A stretch of 64,000 nt of DNA, from the NCBI GenBank assembly GCA_922989275.2, contig OV277866.1, positions 73,196,328 through 73,260,327 of the forward strand. The letters run 5' to 3'. Positions 53,901-62,400 of the stretch are shown here, one piece after another. The notes under the pieces were generated by a model that was not told the DNA's origin, did no database searches, and saw only the letters and a list, made by a program, of their open reading frames with translations. This DNA comes from Gari tellinella (Eukaryota > Mollusca > Bivalvia > Cardiida > Psammobiidae). The translations under genes were made by a program, and so were the position numbers. Every line of letters starts with the position of its first letter. Positions within the stretch are counted from its first letter, which is position 1.

Positions 53901-56432
53901 ACTGTTGTGTATTCCATGTCATTTGTATAGTGCTAACACATTGTACACTTTGTATTCAGGTATTTTCCTGCGCTGCTGAAGGATCATTCCTCCCATGACG
54001 TACTACTGTTGTGTATTTCATGCCATTTGTATAGTGCTAACACATTGTACACTTTGTATTCAGGTATTTTCCTGCGCTGCTGACGGATCATTCCTCCCAT
54101 GATGTTCTACTGTTGTGTATTCCATGTCATTTACACAGTGCTAACACATTGTACACTTTGTATTCAGGTATTTTCCTGCCCTGCTGAAGGATCATTCCTC
54201 CCATGACGTACTACTGTTGTGTATTTCATGCCATTTATATAGTGCTAACTTTGACAATATCTTACGACAACGCTTGGCAATAGAGTGTGATGCTCCACTG
54301 GACTCAGGGAAGGATTCCAGGAAGATGAGGGATGGAGACCTGCTGAAAGTTGTCTCTGCAGCAAAGTAAGTGACAAAATAGCTTTACCCGTTACTCCACA
54401 GCCCATCTCTAATTTTGAAGATAGGAGACCACTTAAAGCATTCTGTTTTACATTCTTTATGGTAACGTCATCACGTAATGTTTTGTTAATTGTAACATCA
54501 TTTCATATTGTGTCATTTGGTTTCCCTCTTCATGCTGTTCTTGTGGACATACAGGCTTGACCAGGGTCCAAAATTTGACATTTCAATAGTGAAATATTGA
54601 ATGGATTTATTACACTGCTAGAGGTTGTTTTATGTAATGAAAATGTCTATATAACCTTTATTTTCCAGAGCATTAATGAACAACAAAAGCAAAATACCAG
54701 AAACTCGAGTGAAAGAGTTAGAAGATACAGTGAAGAATTTCTATGGTGTGAGCTCTTTGAATGAAGACCTGTTAAAACAAACACAATCTATTGACTACAG
54801 GTACATTATGTTTTGTATCATTTCCTTAACCCTCTACTCCATAGCCTGTTTCTAGTAAAACCTGCTTAATATTTAAAGATTGGACAAGACTTAATTGGAA
54901 AATGGAATTTTCACTAAGAGTTTCCAGGGTGAAAGAGATAAACCAAACTTGACCCTACTCAATGCAATAAACAGCTGATAACCACGTGTTAGATATCTGT
55001 GTGCCAAACTGTTTAGAACCTGATCAGATGTCTTGTTAACCGGCCTCAGGTCTGGATACAGCGGCTCTAGTGTTTCATTGTCATAGGTAAATGGTTTGTT
55101 TATTTGACTGAGATTGGCCTCTCTGCTAAGAACTAGAAGGAAGGTAGGTCAGTGGTTTGGGTCCCAAAAATTAGGTGACCACTTAAAGCAGGTTGAAAGT
55201 AAAGCAGAATGTGCCTTAAGGCACATTCTGTTTTACTTTCAGCTTGCTTTAAATTACCAACTTGAAGCTAAATATTTCTTATGATACATACTCATGACTG
55301 TATTTTCTTTTGTGAAAGGCATTTATATGTATCTGCGGAGTAATGGATTAAAGTTGAAAAACTCTGCTATATGTCGGTTTATAAGTAGAGTTATTTCCCA
55401 TTTCCTAGGTAAGTTTTTGTCACTTTTTAGGTTCCGCCATGATGGCCGAAAGCTATATAATAGTGTAGAATTTGCCAGAAGGGCCATTCTGTTTTATCTG
55501 AAGCCTTCTTCCGTCTTCAGGAATATAGAAAATATTTTTTTATGGTGCATAAAGTATCACTGTATAAAGTGGAACTTTTTCTTCAGTAAAAGTGTAAATT
55601 AAAGGCTTAAAAAGGTAAATTTTTAGGGTAATGGTTGAAATTATCTGTATGTTTATTGTTTGAAAATTATTGAATATTACAGGATTCAGAATAGCAACTT
55701 TACACCACATGGGAAAAAGGTAGTGGCATATTACATGAAAAAGGAAGGAGGCCTAATTGAATTTGAAAAACTGTGGAGAAAACAGTTTGTAGAGACAATG
55801 CAGCCAAAGCATCTGCCAGCGTTGTGGTCAATAGAGCATAAACCAGAGAGATTGCAACCTTTGACTGACGAGATGAGAGCGAACTTAGTGCCAGAGTGCT
55901 ATGTCTAAGCCTAACCATACAATTCGTGTTGACCCATTACCCCATAAATACACCTTTTTACGCCTTCAATTCATTCTTACACTGAAGCAAATGGTTCAAA
56001 TTTACACAACCATGAATATGCACCATATATTTTCTAAATCCTAGCAGATACTAGCTTGAAACAGGCTGAAAGTAAAGCAGAATGTTCCATAAGGCACATT
56101 CTGCTTTACTTTCAACCTGCTTCAAAACTAGAAAACAGTCTTTTGTGTAAAGTTGTAAGAGATTTCTTTATTTAATGCATTAAAATATTGAATATTACAG
56201 GATAAATAACAGCAGCTTTAAACCTCATGGGAAAAAGGTAGTGGAATATTACATGAAAAAGGAAGGTGGCCTACTTGAGTTTGAAAAACTGTGGAGAAAA
56301 CAGTTTGTCGAGACAATGCAGCCGAAACACCTGCCAGCCTTGTGGTCAATAGAGCATAAACCAGAGAGATTGCTGCCACTCAGTGACCATGAAGAGGCGA
56401 GAAGGAATTTGGTGACAGAGTGCTCTGACTAA
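35109..56432 (+). CDS. EXD2: EXD2: 3'-5' exonuclease domain-containing protein 2, 13 coding exons plus duplicated last exon
   Basis: The exons are 35109-35151, 37598-37755, 38482-38639, 41935-41965 with 42520-42611 (one exon split by an insertion), 43587-43698, 46108-46267, 47864-47949, 48935-48973, 49560-49734, 51664-51829, 54168-54365, 54669-54800, and terminal 55683-55908 or 56201-56432. The protein (about 591-593 aa; human about 620) has an N-terminal membrane anchor (aa 7-22), a DEDDy exonuclease domain with D72/E74 in FDCEWVNL, D131 beside KKL, D148 in CVDLRY and Y201/D205 in DYAADD, then an HNH-like zinc region with CVVC (386-389) and CISC (425-428) plus nearby histidines. The family degrades nucleic acid 3'-5', acts at mitochondria, and is also implicated in DNA end resection. 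As printed, exon 4 is interrupted and the frame stops after about 139 residues, so this copy would be null unless the insertion is polymorphic or removed. Confidence 0.9.
35400..35830. repeat. ~155-bp direct duplication in EXD2 intron 1
   Basis: The block at 35400-35555 (GACCCAGCAACAACAAACCC .. CATTTGCATATATCAACGTA) recurs at about 35672-35830 with a few changes. The second copy runs into the tRNA-Gly-like SINE. Confidence 0.85.
35838..35922 (-). repeat. Second tRNA-Gly-like SINE head
   Basis: It has the same layout as the copy at 36125 with loop CTTCCAA, again TCC, and a weakened B box. Both copies are followed by the same GAGGCTCGAGGGCCTAACAC-like tail, which supports a dispersed SINE and not a tRNA gene. 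Confidence 0.65.
36125..36206 (-). repeat. tRNA-Gly(TCC)-like SINE head
   Basis: On the minus strand GGCTCAATGGTTATAACGC is an A-box/D-arm-like segment. The arm CTCGC-ATTCCAA-GCGGG has five pairs and a 7-nt loop with anticodon TCC, and CAGGTTCGATTCCCGG gives the B box. The acceptor stem does not close. A second, more decayed copy lies at about 35838-35922. Confidence 0.7.
36958..37546. mobile_element. Harbinger-like element, 589 bp, TAA target duplication
   Basis: The inverted ends are AGCCTGTCTCACACAGAACA and its complement at 37527-37546, flanked by TAA (36955-36957 and 37547-37549). The interior is dominated by short ACACGG, TACGGT and ACGATC motifs in both orientations. It ends 51 bp before EXD2 exon 2. 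Confidence 0.85.
37598..37755 (+). CDS. EXD2: EXD2 coding exon 2 (aa 15-67)
   Basis: The exon finishes the anchor (AAVVWTLYRYVRSRQQK, a hydrophobic segment followed by basic residues) and enters the exonuclease fold with EILVVNNASEWDEIYPRL. The acceptor TTTTGTAG follows a Harbinger-like element that ends only 51 bp upstream. The donor is GTAAGT. Confidence 0.85.
38482..38639 (+). CDS. EXD2: EXD2 coding exon 3 (aa 68-120, Exo I motif)
   Basis: The exon encodes ALGFDCEWVNLDQREPVALV then ATHDGLCVLVR. D72 and E74 form the first metal-binding motif of the DEDDy exonuclease. The acceptor is ATTTTCAG and the donor GTTTGT. Confidence 0.92.
39087..40002. mobile_element. Tandem-core element, 145-bp period, copy 1
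   Basis: It starts with the hairpin TTAGCTCACCTGGCACGAAG..GTGAGCTTTTAGGAT and GTCCGTC runs, has about five 145-bp units containing AGGTCACTAGGTCAAAT, a long poly-T near 39828-39892, and ends GGTGAGCGATTTAGGGCC. It abuts copy 2 directly. Confidence 0.85.
40003..41072. mobile_element. Tandem-core element, 145-bp period, copy 2 (head-to-tail with copy 1)
   Basis: It has the same start hairpin and the same end (GGTGAGCGATTTAGGGCCAT) as copy 1, with markers near 40197, 40342, 40487, 40632 and 40778. The head-to-tail junction has no spacer. Confidence 0.85.
41092..41174. repeat. EXD2 exon 4 acceptor-edge repeat, 42 bp, two extra copies
   Basis: The sequence around TTTCAG plus the first 16-17 nt of exon 4 occurs with exon-like starts at 41110 and 41152, then again at the real exon (41935). 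The TIR-poor element at 41175-41913 lies between copies two and three. The two upstream copies lose exon identity after GTGAAAGTTG. Confidence 0.9.
41175..41913. mobile_element. Dispersed ~750-bp element with TGACGTCA box, copy 2
   Basis: It is the same family as 15451-16202, with a deletion of about a dozen bases. It is inserted between the second and third copies of the EXD2 exon 4 acceptor-edge repeat, only 21 bp before the real acceptor. Confidence 0.78.
41935..41965 (+). CDS. EXD2: EXD2 coding exon 4, 5' part (aa 120-130)
   Basis: After the acceptor GTATTTCAG the exon reads IVKVGVASCD, as expected after exon 3. It then runs directly into a foreign sequence at 41966, whose reading frame stops at TGA within ten codons. 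It is the third copy of a 42-bp acceptor-edge repeat. Confidence 0.9.
41966..42519 (-). mobile_element. Retroelement-like insertion inside EXD2 exon 4 (12-bp target duplication)
   Basis: The 12-bp GCCTCCTGTGAT is present at 41954-41965 and 42508-42519, flanking 542 bp of unrelated DNA. The left edge is four copies of ACTT, which read on the minus strand as a TAAG-type simple 3' tail. Together with the long target duplication this points to LINE-driven insertion (a SINE or a truncated LINE) in antisense. No inverted repeats and no tRNA-type A and B boxes were seen. The net gain of 554 bp is not a multiple of three. Confidence 0.85.
42520..42611 (+). CDS. EXD2: EXD2 coding exon 4, 3' part (aa 131-161, Exo II motif)
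   Basis: The exon resumes as DGKKLMADYGIMVYGCVDLR then YIASRVRGLRG after the second copy of the target duplication (42508-42519). Removing 554 bp restores a perfect frame through to exon 5. D131 near KKL fits the second exonuclease motif. The donor is GTAACA. Confidence 0.9.
42612..43586. other. EXD2 intron 4: two MITEs
   Basis: It contains a CCCATTACCCC-type MITE (about 42720-42971) with a strong hairpin and a hAT-like hairpin MITE (43350-43548) that ends about 40 bp before exon 5. The remainder is not recognised. Confidence 0.7.
43587..43698 (+). CDS. EXD2: EXD2 coding exon 5 (aa 161-198)
   Basis: The exon encodes PNVGLKGLAQATLGVTMLKD then NWEAETLSQKQ, the family block leading into Exo III. 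The acceptor is TACTACAG and the donor GTATAA. Confidence 0.92.
44517..45827. mobile_element. hAT-like element, 1311 bp, 8-bp target duplication
   Basis: The ends TAGGGATGTCAACGAATATC and GTTGACATCCCTA are inverted. GTAAAAAT flanks both sides (44509-44516 and 45828-45835). Subterminal ATATCCGGATAT palindromes recur at both ends. No transposase ORF is visible. It sits in EXD2 intron 5. Confidence 0.9.
46108..46267 (+). CDS. EXD2: EXD2 coding exon 6 (aa 199-252, Exo III motif)
   Basis: The exon encodes MDYAADDALVGIDIFLQLI, with Y201 and D205 as the Y-x3-D signature of a DEDDy nuclease, followed by a basic linker. The acceptor is TTGTTTCAG and the donor GTAGGC. Confidence 0.92.
47316..47525. 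repeat. 35-bp minisatellite, six copies
   Basis: The unit TAGAACAGTTTGTCATCAAT plus 15 bp occurs at 47316, 47351, 47386, 47421, 47456 and 47491 with essentially no divergence, so it is recent. It arose inside a GATCAGGGTC hairpin MITE in EXD2 intron 6. Confidence 0.88.
47864..47949 (+). CDS. EXD2: EXD2 coding exon 7 (aa 252-280)
   Basis: The exon encodes GIVDIPFKHKNVPGLVDMGN and an acidic stretch. The GIVDIPF block is the family's linker signature after the exonuclease domain. The acceptor is TTTTCCAG and the donor GTAGGT. Confidence 0.88.
47950..49559. other. EXD2 introns 7 and 8 around the microexon: MITEs
   Basis: TTAA MITEs lie at about 48514-48768 and 49175-49447. A decayed tandem-core fragment (GGTGACCTTGACCTCTAGG) lies near 48190. 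The 39-nt exon at 48935 sits in otherwise non-repetitive sequence. Confidence 0.65.
48935..48973 (+). CDS. EXD2: EXD2 coding exon 8, 39-nt microexon (aa 281-293)
   Basis: The 39-nt open segment LLEDQQYYIELSD lies between a strong TTTTTTCAG acceptor and a GTAAGT donor. It is phase 0 on both sides, so it could be skipped without a frameshift. It has no recognisable vertebrate equivalent; the call rests on splice signals and phase. Confidence 0.65.
49560..49734 (+). CDS. EXD2: EXD2 coding exon 9 (aa 294-352)
   Basis: The exon starts ISKDGTPGKPTRVKTSKK and carries RPLYYNCCLVAPDG then TTCDIRKAQWYLDKGLG, the conserved start of the C-terminal HNH-like region. The acceptor is TCTATAG and the donor GTAAGT. 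Confidence 0.92.
50845..51420. mobile_element. Tandem-core element, ~170-bp period, three copies
   Basis: The head hairpin CTCCCCCCCCTTTAGGGGAG is followed by CTGTCCGTCCGTCCGTCTG and then three units beginning near TTGTGCAGCTAACTCCTCCT. It lies in EXD2 intron 9. Confidence 0.8.
51664..51829 (+). CDS. EXD2: EXD2 coding exon 10 (aa 352-407, first CxxC)
   Basis: The exon encodes WVQLNFEPAKRP, DYYLQDKENICVVCGADDEY and IPQEYRK. The CVVC pair is a probable zinc ligand set. The acceptor is ATATTCAG and the donor GTGAGT. Confidence 0.92.
52397..53288 (-). mobile_element. Truncated non-LTR retrotransposon (reverse transcriptase C-terminus) in EXD2 intron 10
   Basis: Read on the minus strand from 53282 the frame gives YINDIPVRLNSTVRLFADDT, where FADD is the reverse-transcriptase catalytic motif. 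It continues through the thumb-like region HIANICNKANSTLGFLRRNL and RPTLEYACSSWDPH to a stop at 52500. The 3' end is a short ATGTAG-type repeat (plus strand ACATCTACATCTACAT at 52397). It is 5'-truncated and lacks an endonuclease. The style suits a CR1/L2/Jockey-like clade. It is inserted inside a hAT-like hairpin MITE whose halves lie at 52297-52396 and 53289-53370. Confidence 0.85.
53742..54167. repeat. EXD2 exon 11 acceptor-edge repeat, 104 bp, four extra copies
   Basis: Exon-like starts at 53752, 53856, 53960 and 54064 precede the true one at 54168, all with the acceptor GTATTCAG. About 80 nt of coding sequence are copied, including DHSSHDVLLLC. The period of 104 bp is not a multiple of three, so upstream acceptors shift the frame and reach a stop. 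Confidence 0.93.
54168..54365 (+). CDS. EXD2: EXD2 coding exon 11 (aa 407-473, second CxxC)
   Basis: The exon encodes YFPALLKDHSSHDVLLLCIS then CHLYSANFDNILRQRLA, with H416, H419, CISC and H429 as probable HNH/zinc residues. It is the last of five tandem 104-bp copies of its 5' part, and only this copy runs into the rest of the exon. The donor is GTAAGT. Confidence 0.92.
54669..54800 (+). CDS. EXD2: EXD2 coding exon 12 (aa 473-517)
   Basis: The exon encodes ALMNNKSKIPETRVKELEDT then VKNFYGVSSLNEDLL and ends SIDYR. The acceptor is TTTTCCAG and the donor GTACAT. It leaves AG for either terminal exon, both of which begin with G. Confidence 0.9.
55683..55908 (+). CDS. EXD2: EXD2 terminal exon, copy a
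   Basis: The exon encodes IQNSNFTPHGKKVVAYYMKK, then LWRKQFVETMQPKHLPALWS, the family's C-terminal hallmark (MQPKHLP), and ends PECYV. The acceptor is ATATTACAG. It has no clear AATAAA signal before the second copy. It would give a 591-residue protein. Confidence 0.88.
56201..56432 (+). CDS. EXD2: EXD2 terminal exon, copy b (tandem duplicate)
   Basis: The same acceptor (ATATTACAG) and phase are present 518 bp downstream of copy a. The exon reads INNSSFKPHGKKVVEYYMKK and shares the MQPKHLPALWSIEHKPERL block, then diverges (SDHEEARRNLVTECSD). Both copies are intact. It would give a 593-residue protein. It could be an alternative last exon or a redundant duplicate. Confidence 0.85.
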
Positions 56433-56633
56433 TGCCTTACGGGCCAACTTGTGTTTACCCATTCCTGACCACTTAAGGCACATTCTGCTTTTTTTCAGCC
56501 TGTTTTAAGCTATCATCTGCCAAGATATAGAATATAATTGTTTTGGTTCATGTTTATGACTGTATAAATTGGAATTATTGGCTCCAGTGGAGGAATAATT
56601 TCAAGCTGTTAAAATGTATATCTTAGGAGTACA

Positions 56634-57672
56634 GTAAACCTCACTTATAACGAACTCGGTTATAATGTACCCTCGGTTATAAGGAACAGTTTTAAAATCC
56701 CTGAAGCTTACCCTTCTTTACTCTATATAAAAAAAATATGGTTATAGCGTACTTGGTTGTAACAAATCAGCTATAGCATTCACCGTTTTCTGGTCCCGAT
56801 TCATCAAATTTCATTAAAATATCGGTTATAGCGTACCATCAATTTCCAGTGTTTCAACTGTATGTCACAGAGTAATTATCGATCGATAATTACCTCCCAG
56901 GTAAAATGTTTGTCAGCGATCATTTTCATGTTTCCTGTGTAGGTATGAGCGATATGAACAGACAATTATTAAAAAGTTTGATTTAAGTTGGAATGACTTA
57001 AGCTACGAGTCAAACAGTTTGAATCCTGACTACACACAGCATTGCGCAGCATCTGATCTGGATCCAAACTGTTTACAAAGTCAACATTAGGCGATGAATG
57101 GGTTGAATAAGTCTACAAAATGATTTCTGTGTTTGTTCCTCCAAGTAAAGTGGTTTATGGATTACAATATTGTTTTGTCAAGTGTAATATTAGTTATTTA
57201 TTGCCCCGTAATGCGGAAATAATAGAGCCTCGAGTCGTTTTTGGTATTTCAGTCACCTGTATGTTAGGCTTTTCCGTAAGTGAATGTATTTGTAGCCTGA
57301 CATAAAACTGAGTCATGAATGCAAATGGCGACCAGTCGTCAAAGTTTTGTGTGATAAACAATTAAAATAAGACTACCTTCGCACAAGCTGTCATGTTAAA
57401 GGTAAACGAACTTGCAAATTACTGAAATACTATTTCGTTAAAAACATAAATATTCTTGTCTGCCAAATTTATAATGTTTCATTTAAACACATAGGTTTAC
57501 ACATGTACACAAGTACATGTACATGTCTGGTGTTTGTTATAAGTCCGATCAGTTTGTTATACTAACCTCGCCTATAGCATACTAGTTTTCTATACGGTTA
57601 TAACAAACTTCAGCTATAGCGAACACTTTTTTAAGGTCCCGAGGTGTTTGTTTTAAGCAAGGTTTACTGTAA
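56634..57672. mobile_element. TA-flanked pogo-like element, ~1.04 kb
   Basis: It starts CAGTAAACCTCACTTATAAC and ends AGCAAGGTTTACTG between TA dinucleotides. TATAGCGAAC/TATAACGAAC motifs recur near both ends. A GATCTGGATCCAAACTG hairpin fragment is nested at about 57010-57075. No transposase was recognised. Confidence 0.75.
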
Positions 57673-58484
57673 TGGGTAAATGCTTAATAGCTACTTGATA
57701 CTCGTTTGCTATTTGTTTTCCTCAGAGTTTAGGGTGTACATGTTACCGGTGATGATCATCCGAGTACACAATCATGTTGTTATTGGTATTTATTATATGC
57801 CTTCCTGTGATACTGATCTTTCCCTCATGTATCTGTACAGTAAGATACAAGAGTCTGTATCTTCCTTCTTGTAGTTTACTGTTCGTATTTTATTCTGACG
57901 CTGTTTTCAATAAGTTTGATGTCATGTGCATGTACAGTAAAACCTCTCTAATATGACCACTAAATTTGGTTCATTATTAGGTGTTTACAACAGGTGACTG
58001 CTTAAAGCAAGGTGACAGTAAAACAGAAAGCTCCTGTAGGAGCTTTCTGTTTTACTGTCATCTTGTTTTTAGCTGTCACCTGTCTTTTATATAATCAATT
58101 AGCCTTCTGTTTAGTGGTCGTAATAGATGGGTTTTACTGTACAAGTACCACTCTATTCTTTGTGGCAATTTTTAGAATTCTTGTTCAGCTGCAAATGTCA
58201 ATGTACTGTATTAATATTGGAATTCTAGGGAGAGTATTTTTATTATTAAAACCCTTACATATCCACCAAACCCCGTAATGTGACTACCCAATACATGTAG
58301 TATTGTCACTTTACCACAATGCTAATGATAAGTCACATTTTGGGTTTGGTCATGAAAGGAGAAATTAGTTGTTAGATTATATACATTTTATCTAGTCTTG
58401 TATGTGATTAAAACCTCTCTATTACGACCACCAAATTTTATTATTAGGTGTTTACGACAGGTAATTACTGAAAGCTAACAAGAG

Positions 58485-59490
58485 CTGTCGGAGAACAGCA
58501 AAGCTCGCCTAATTAAACCTTTCTTAAATAGGTAACTATCAAAAGAAAAGTGTATCAGTACATTGATATTCAAGCCACAGGGAACCTCCATTCCAAATAT
58601 CAACTTCCTAATGCAAATATGTCGTGTAGTATAAGTGCATTCCAACACTTACTCCATAACTAACTTTGAAATTTCAGTCCCAAAACTCTGAAGTCCACAA
58701 AAGGTGAAATTTGACTAAATTTAAACTTTTTAAAAAAATTTAACTACGCAACATCAATGTTCAACCCACAGGGCACCTCCAATCCAAATATCAGCTTCCT
58801 AATACAAATATTTCATGTAGTATTAGTGCATTACAACTCTTACCCCAAAACTTTAACCATGAGAAATAAGCCGAAAAACCTAAGTCCTCAACAGGTGAAA
58901 TTTTGACTAAATTTAAACTTTTTTTTACATTTTAACTACGCAACATCAATGTTCAACCCACAGGGCACCTTGATTCCAATTATCAGCTTCTTAATACAAT
59001 TATTTCAAGTACTATTAGAGCATCACAACACTTACCCCAAAACTTTAACCATGAGAAATCAGCCGAAAAACCTAAGTCCACAAAAGGTAAAATTTTGACT
59101 AAATTTAAACTTTTTTTTAAATTTTAACTACGCAACATCAATGTTCAACCCACAGGGCACCTCCATTCCAAATATCAGCTTCCTAATTCAAATATTTCAT
59201 GTAGTATTAGTGCCCCAAAACTTTAACCATGAGAAATCAGCCGAAAAACTAAGTCCACAAAAGGTGAAATTTTGACTAAATTTAAACTTTTTTTAAAATT
59301 TTAACTACACAACATCAATTTTCAACCCACAGGGCACCTCCAATCCAAATATCAGCTTCCTAATGTAAATATTTCATGATGTATTAGTGCATTACAACAC
59401 TTACCCCAAAACTTTAACCATGAAAAACCGACACCGACGTGATTCCATAAGCCCCCCCATTCTCCGAATAGGGGAGCTAATAAAACAAGT
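58485..59490. mobile_element. Tandem-core element, ~176-193 bp period, nested in a TA-flanked MITE
   Basis: The unit marker TAACTACGCAACATCAATGT or a close variant occurs at 58742, 58934, 59127 and 59303. The array ends with CCCCCCCATTCTCCGAATAG near 59470. The flanks are halves of a TA/CAGTAAAACC MITE (58405-59590). Confidence 0.8.
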
Positions 59491-62400
59491 GGACAGTAAA
59501 ACTGTCACCTTGCTTTAAGCTGCAACTTGTCTTTTATACAATCAATTAGCCTTCTTTTTAGTGGTTGTTATAGAGAGATTTTACTGTACTATGATTTTAT
59601 TCTTTATCATGCTATGGGCGAATACTATGTGTGAACTAGGAATGAAGTTTGGATTTAGACTAGATGTACAGTAATCTTATCTGGATCCAGGATGTTTGAT
59701 ATTTTGTTACTTTCTGAAAGAATAGAGGAAAAAATTCTGCATTAAAAATATAATTCAACATAAACTGCCCTAGCATGCGAATTGTTAGTGATGTTGAAAT
59801 TGAACCTGTGATATACATTTACATGTTTCATATCTTCTTTAGTGTTTAACTCGCTCATTCCTTAAAGGCAGTATGTAGCTGTCAAGTAGCCAAAATCGCG
59901 CATTTCTTAAACCTGAAAATTCAGGCACATACGTAATCTAAACATATAAAAAGAAGTAATCCGCTATGTATACGGAGGCAACATTGCTTACAAACCCATG
60001 AATTTGGCGGAAAGAAGTCCAATTTTAAATAGGTTTGTTGACATCCGATCAACGACGGAGATTTTCCGAGTTGATTCGGCTTGCGCCCGGTAAAGATGTT
60101 TTCATAGTGTTTTCTTCTGACTTGGCAGTTATTTTTAGATTGGAACATTCTAAAACTTTAAAAGGGATGAGTATTCCCTACATTCAGCAAGAGACATTGA
60201 TAGCTGTATTTATTGTGCGCAATATACAGTAGAGAATACATTTTTCTTTCCGGTTTAAACGCAAACGCAATTCACTACACTGTGGAAATTTACTTTTAGA
60301 AATTTTAACTATTTTTTTAATCTGAGTAGCAAATAGGTTGGAGCCTGATCAGACGCTGGGTTATGCAGTGTCTGATCTGGCTCCAACCTGTTTGCAATGG
60401 TAATAATAGTTTTGTTTATAAATGCGTTTAATTTGAAAGAACAAAATATCAGTAAAGTTAGCGCAGCGTTCTCGTGCTGCACGATGATCATACTTATCTC
60501 AAGTAGGAATGTGTGCGACTATGATTTCGATTTTACCTTCCTTACAGTGGAGAAAATGTTATTAATCCCAATAAACGTGCTTACGCTAAAACCATGATTT
60601 CAATTGCAAACAGTTTGGAGCAGATCAGACGCCGGGTAACCCGGCGTCTGATCAGGCACCAAACTGTTTGCCACTCAGGCTAACATGAATGGTCATAATT
60701 GTCTAAAGGTTGTGTTTTTATGCGTTTTATTGTGATGCGTTTGCGTTTCGTTTGCGTTTAAACGGGAAAGAATAATGTTTTCTCCACTGTTACCTATTTA
60801 CCATTATTAACTATTCTGTTCTAAAGTAACACAGACAAGTCAGAAAAATCGGATCGATCACGTGACTCTTATTCGACCATGCGGAAATTCTCGGAAGCCG
60901 ACACGAAGATTTGTTATGTAAACAAAGAGCTTATTTTTCCAACCATCTCGATAAGAAATCGGCACATTTATGTATGATTCTTAAAGAAAGGGGGGCATAT
61001 GTCAGGCATCTGACAACCATTTTCGCTTAGTTTTAATACATAGAAAATGTACATATATAAGAAATTGGGCGTTTTAAACATCCTTTAATTTTGGGCGACA
61101 TTCTGACTTTAAACTTCAAATGGAAAATTCCAATCATCAGTTAAATAAAGTCCATTTTTGACTATTTAGGGTTGTGTATTACAATATATTTATTGCAAAA
61201 TGACAGTCAGTGCACACCAAGATCAGAGGGCTCTTTTAGGAGCCCTCTGATATGGGTCAGCACTGTACTCATAGGACATATGTACTCTTTACTGACACAC
61301 TGTTTATTTGTCTGTCTACATCTTTTAACCTGGGCTTTGTGTAGTTAAGATTGTATTGATCTTGGCACAACTTGAGTCATGTCCGACAAAGGTCAATGGC
61401 ATTCAGAGATTATGGTCACATCATGGGGCATAGAACCAAGTATTTTACAAACAAACATGTTTTTGAATAAAGCAGGATTGAAGTTAAACTTGTTTTACTT
61501 TCAGACTGCTTGATTACCTGTTTTAATGTCAATGCCATTAGGTTTCTGTTTGTAAGACTGTAATAGAGGGATTCATTGCATGTCTGCAATAGTTTATAGG
61601 ATCGTTATAAAATGAATCTTTGATCCAGGGTGTGTGCATAAAATTCAAATCTTAACCTGTTAAATATACTCCATACCTTTGAAAACAGTGTAAACTCAGA
61701 TCAGAGGGCTCCTACAGGAGCCCTTTGAGAGTGCACTGTTTTCTAATGTAGACCAGTATTTACTTAAGAGCCCATAATTCCATAGTTGACTGGTTCATAT
61801 TTTGGTATTTAAAAAGATCCACAAGGGAACCAAATAACACACAAGAGTTACTTTAATAGTGTGGAAAGAGTTTAACCCTTTACCTGATAGCCTATTTCTA
61901 GCACTTAAGATAGGCGACTACTTAAAGCAGGTTGATAGTAAAGCAGAATGCGCCTTAGGGCACATTCTGCTTTACTTGCAGCCTGCTTTAAGCCATCATG
62001 TGCTATAATATAGAAAATATTCCCTAAAATACATATTCATTACTGACTAAATTGGAATTATTTTCTTCAGCCGAAGAATAAATCATAACTGCTAAAAGGC
62101 GCTTCTATCTGGGAAAGAGTTTAAGAACTGACTAAAATGACAACATTGGTGTGTTCAGTGACAACTATAAACATGTTAGATCTAGTTTTGGATATTATTT
62201 TATTAATAGAAATTGTCAGTAACAAGCATACTTATAATCATACAAGTATTATTATTATTATACCAGATTTATATAGCCCTCTTTTCACACAGGTGTTGTA
62301 ATCAAGTAAACATTGATACATTGCCATACTCTGGTATAAATGAATTGATTTAAGCCTTTCTTCCTAGCCACATTACCTCAATCCAACTGATTACCTTTAT

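Noticed and set aside
53752..54167. Upstream exon 11-like copies as alternative EXD2 exons
   Set aside because: The 104-bp period shifts the frame, and reading through from an upstream acceptor meets a stop in the next copies; none has a donor of its own.
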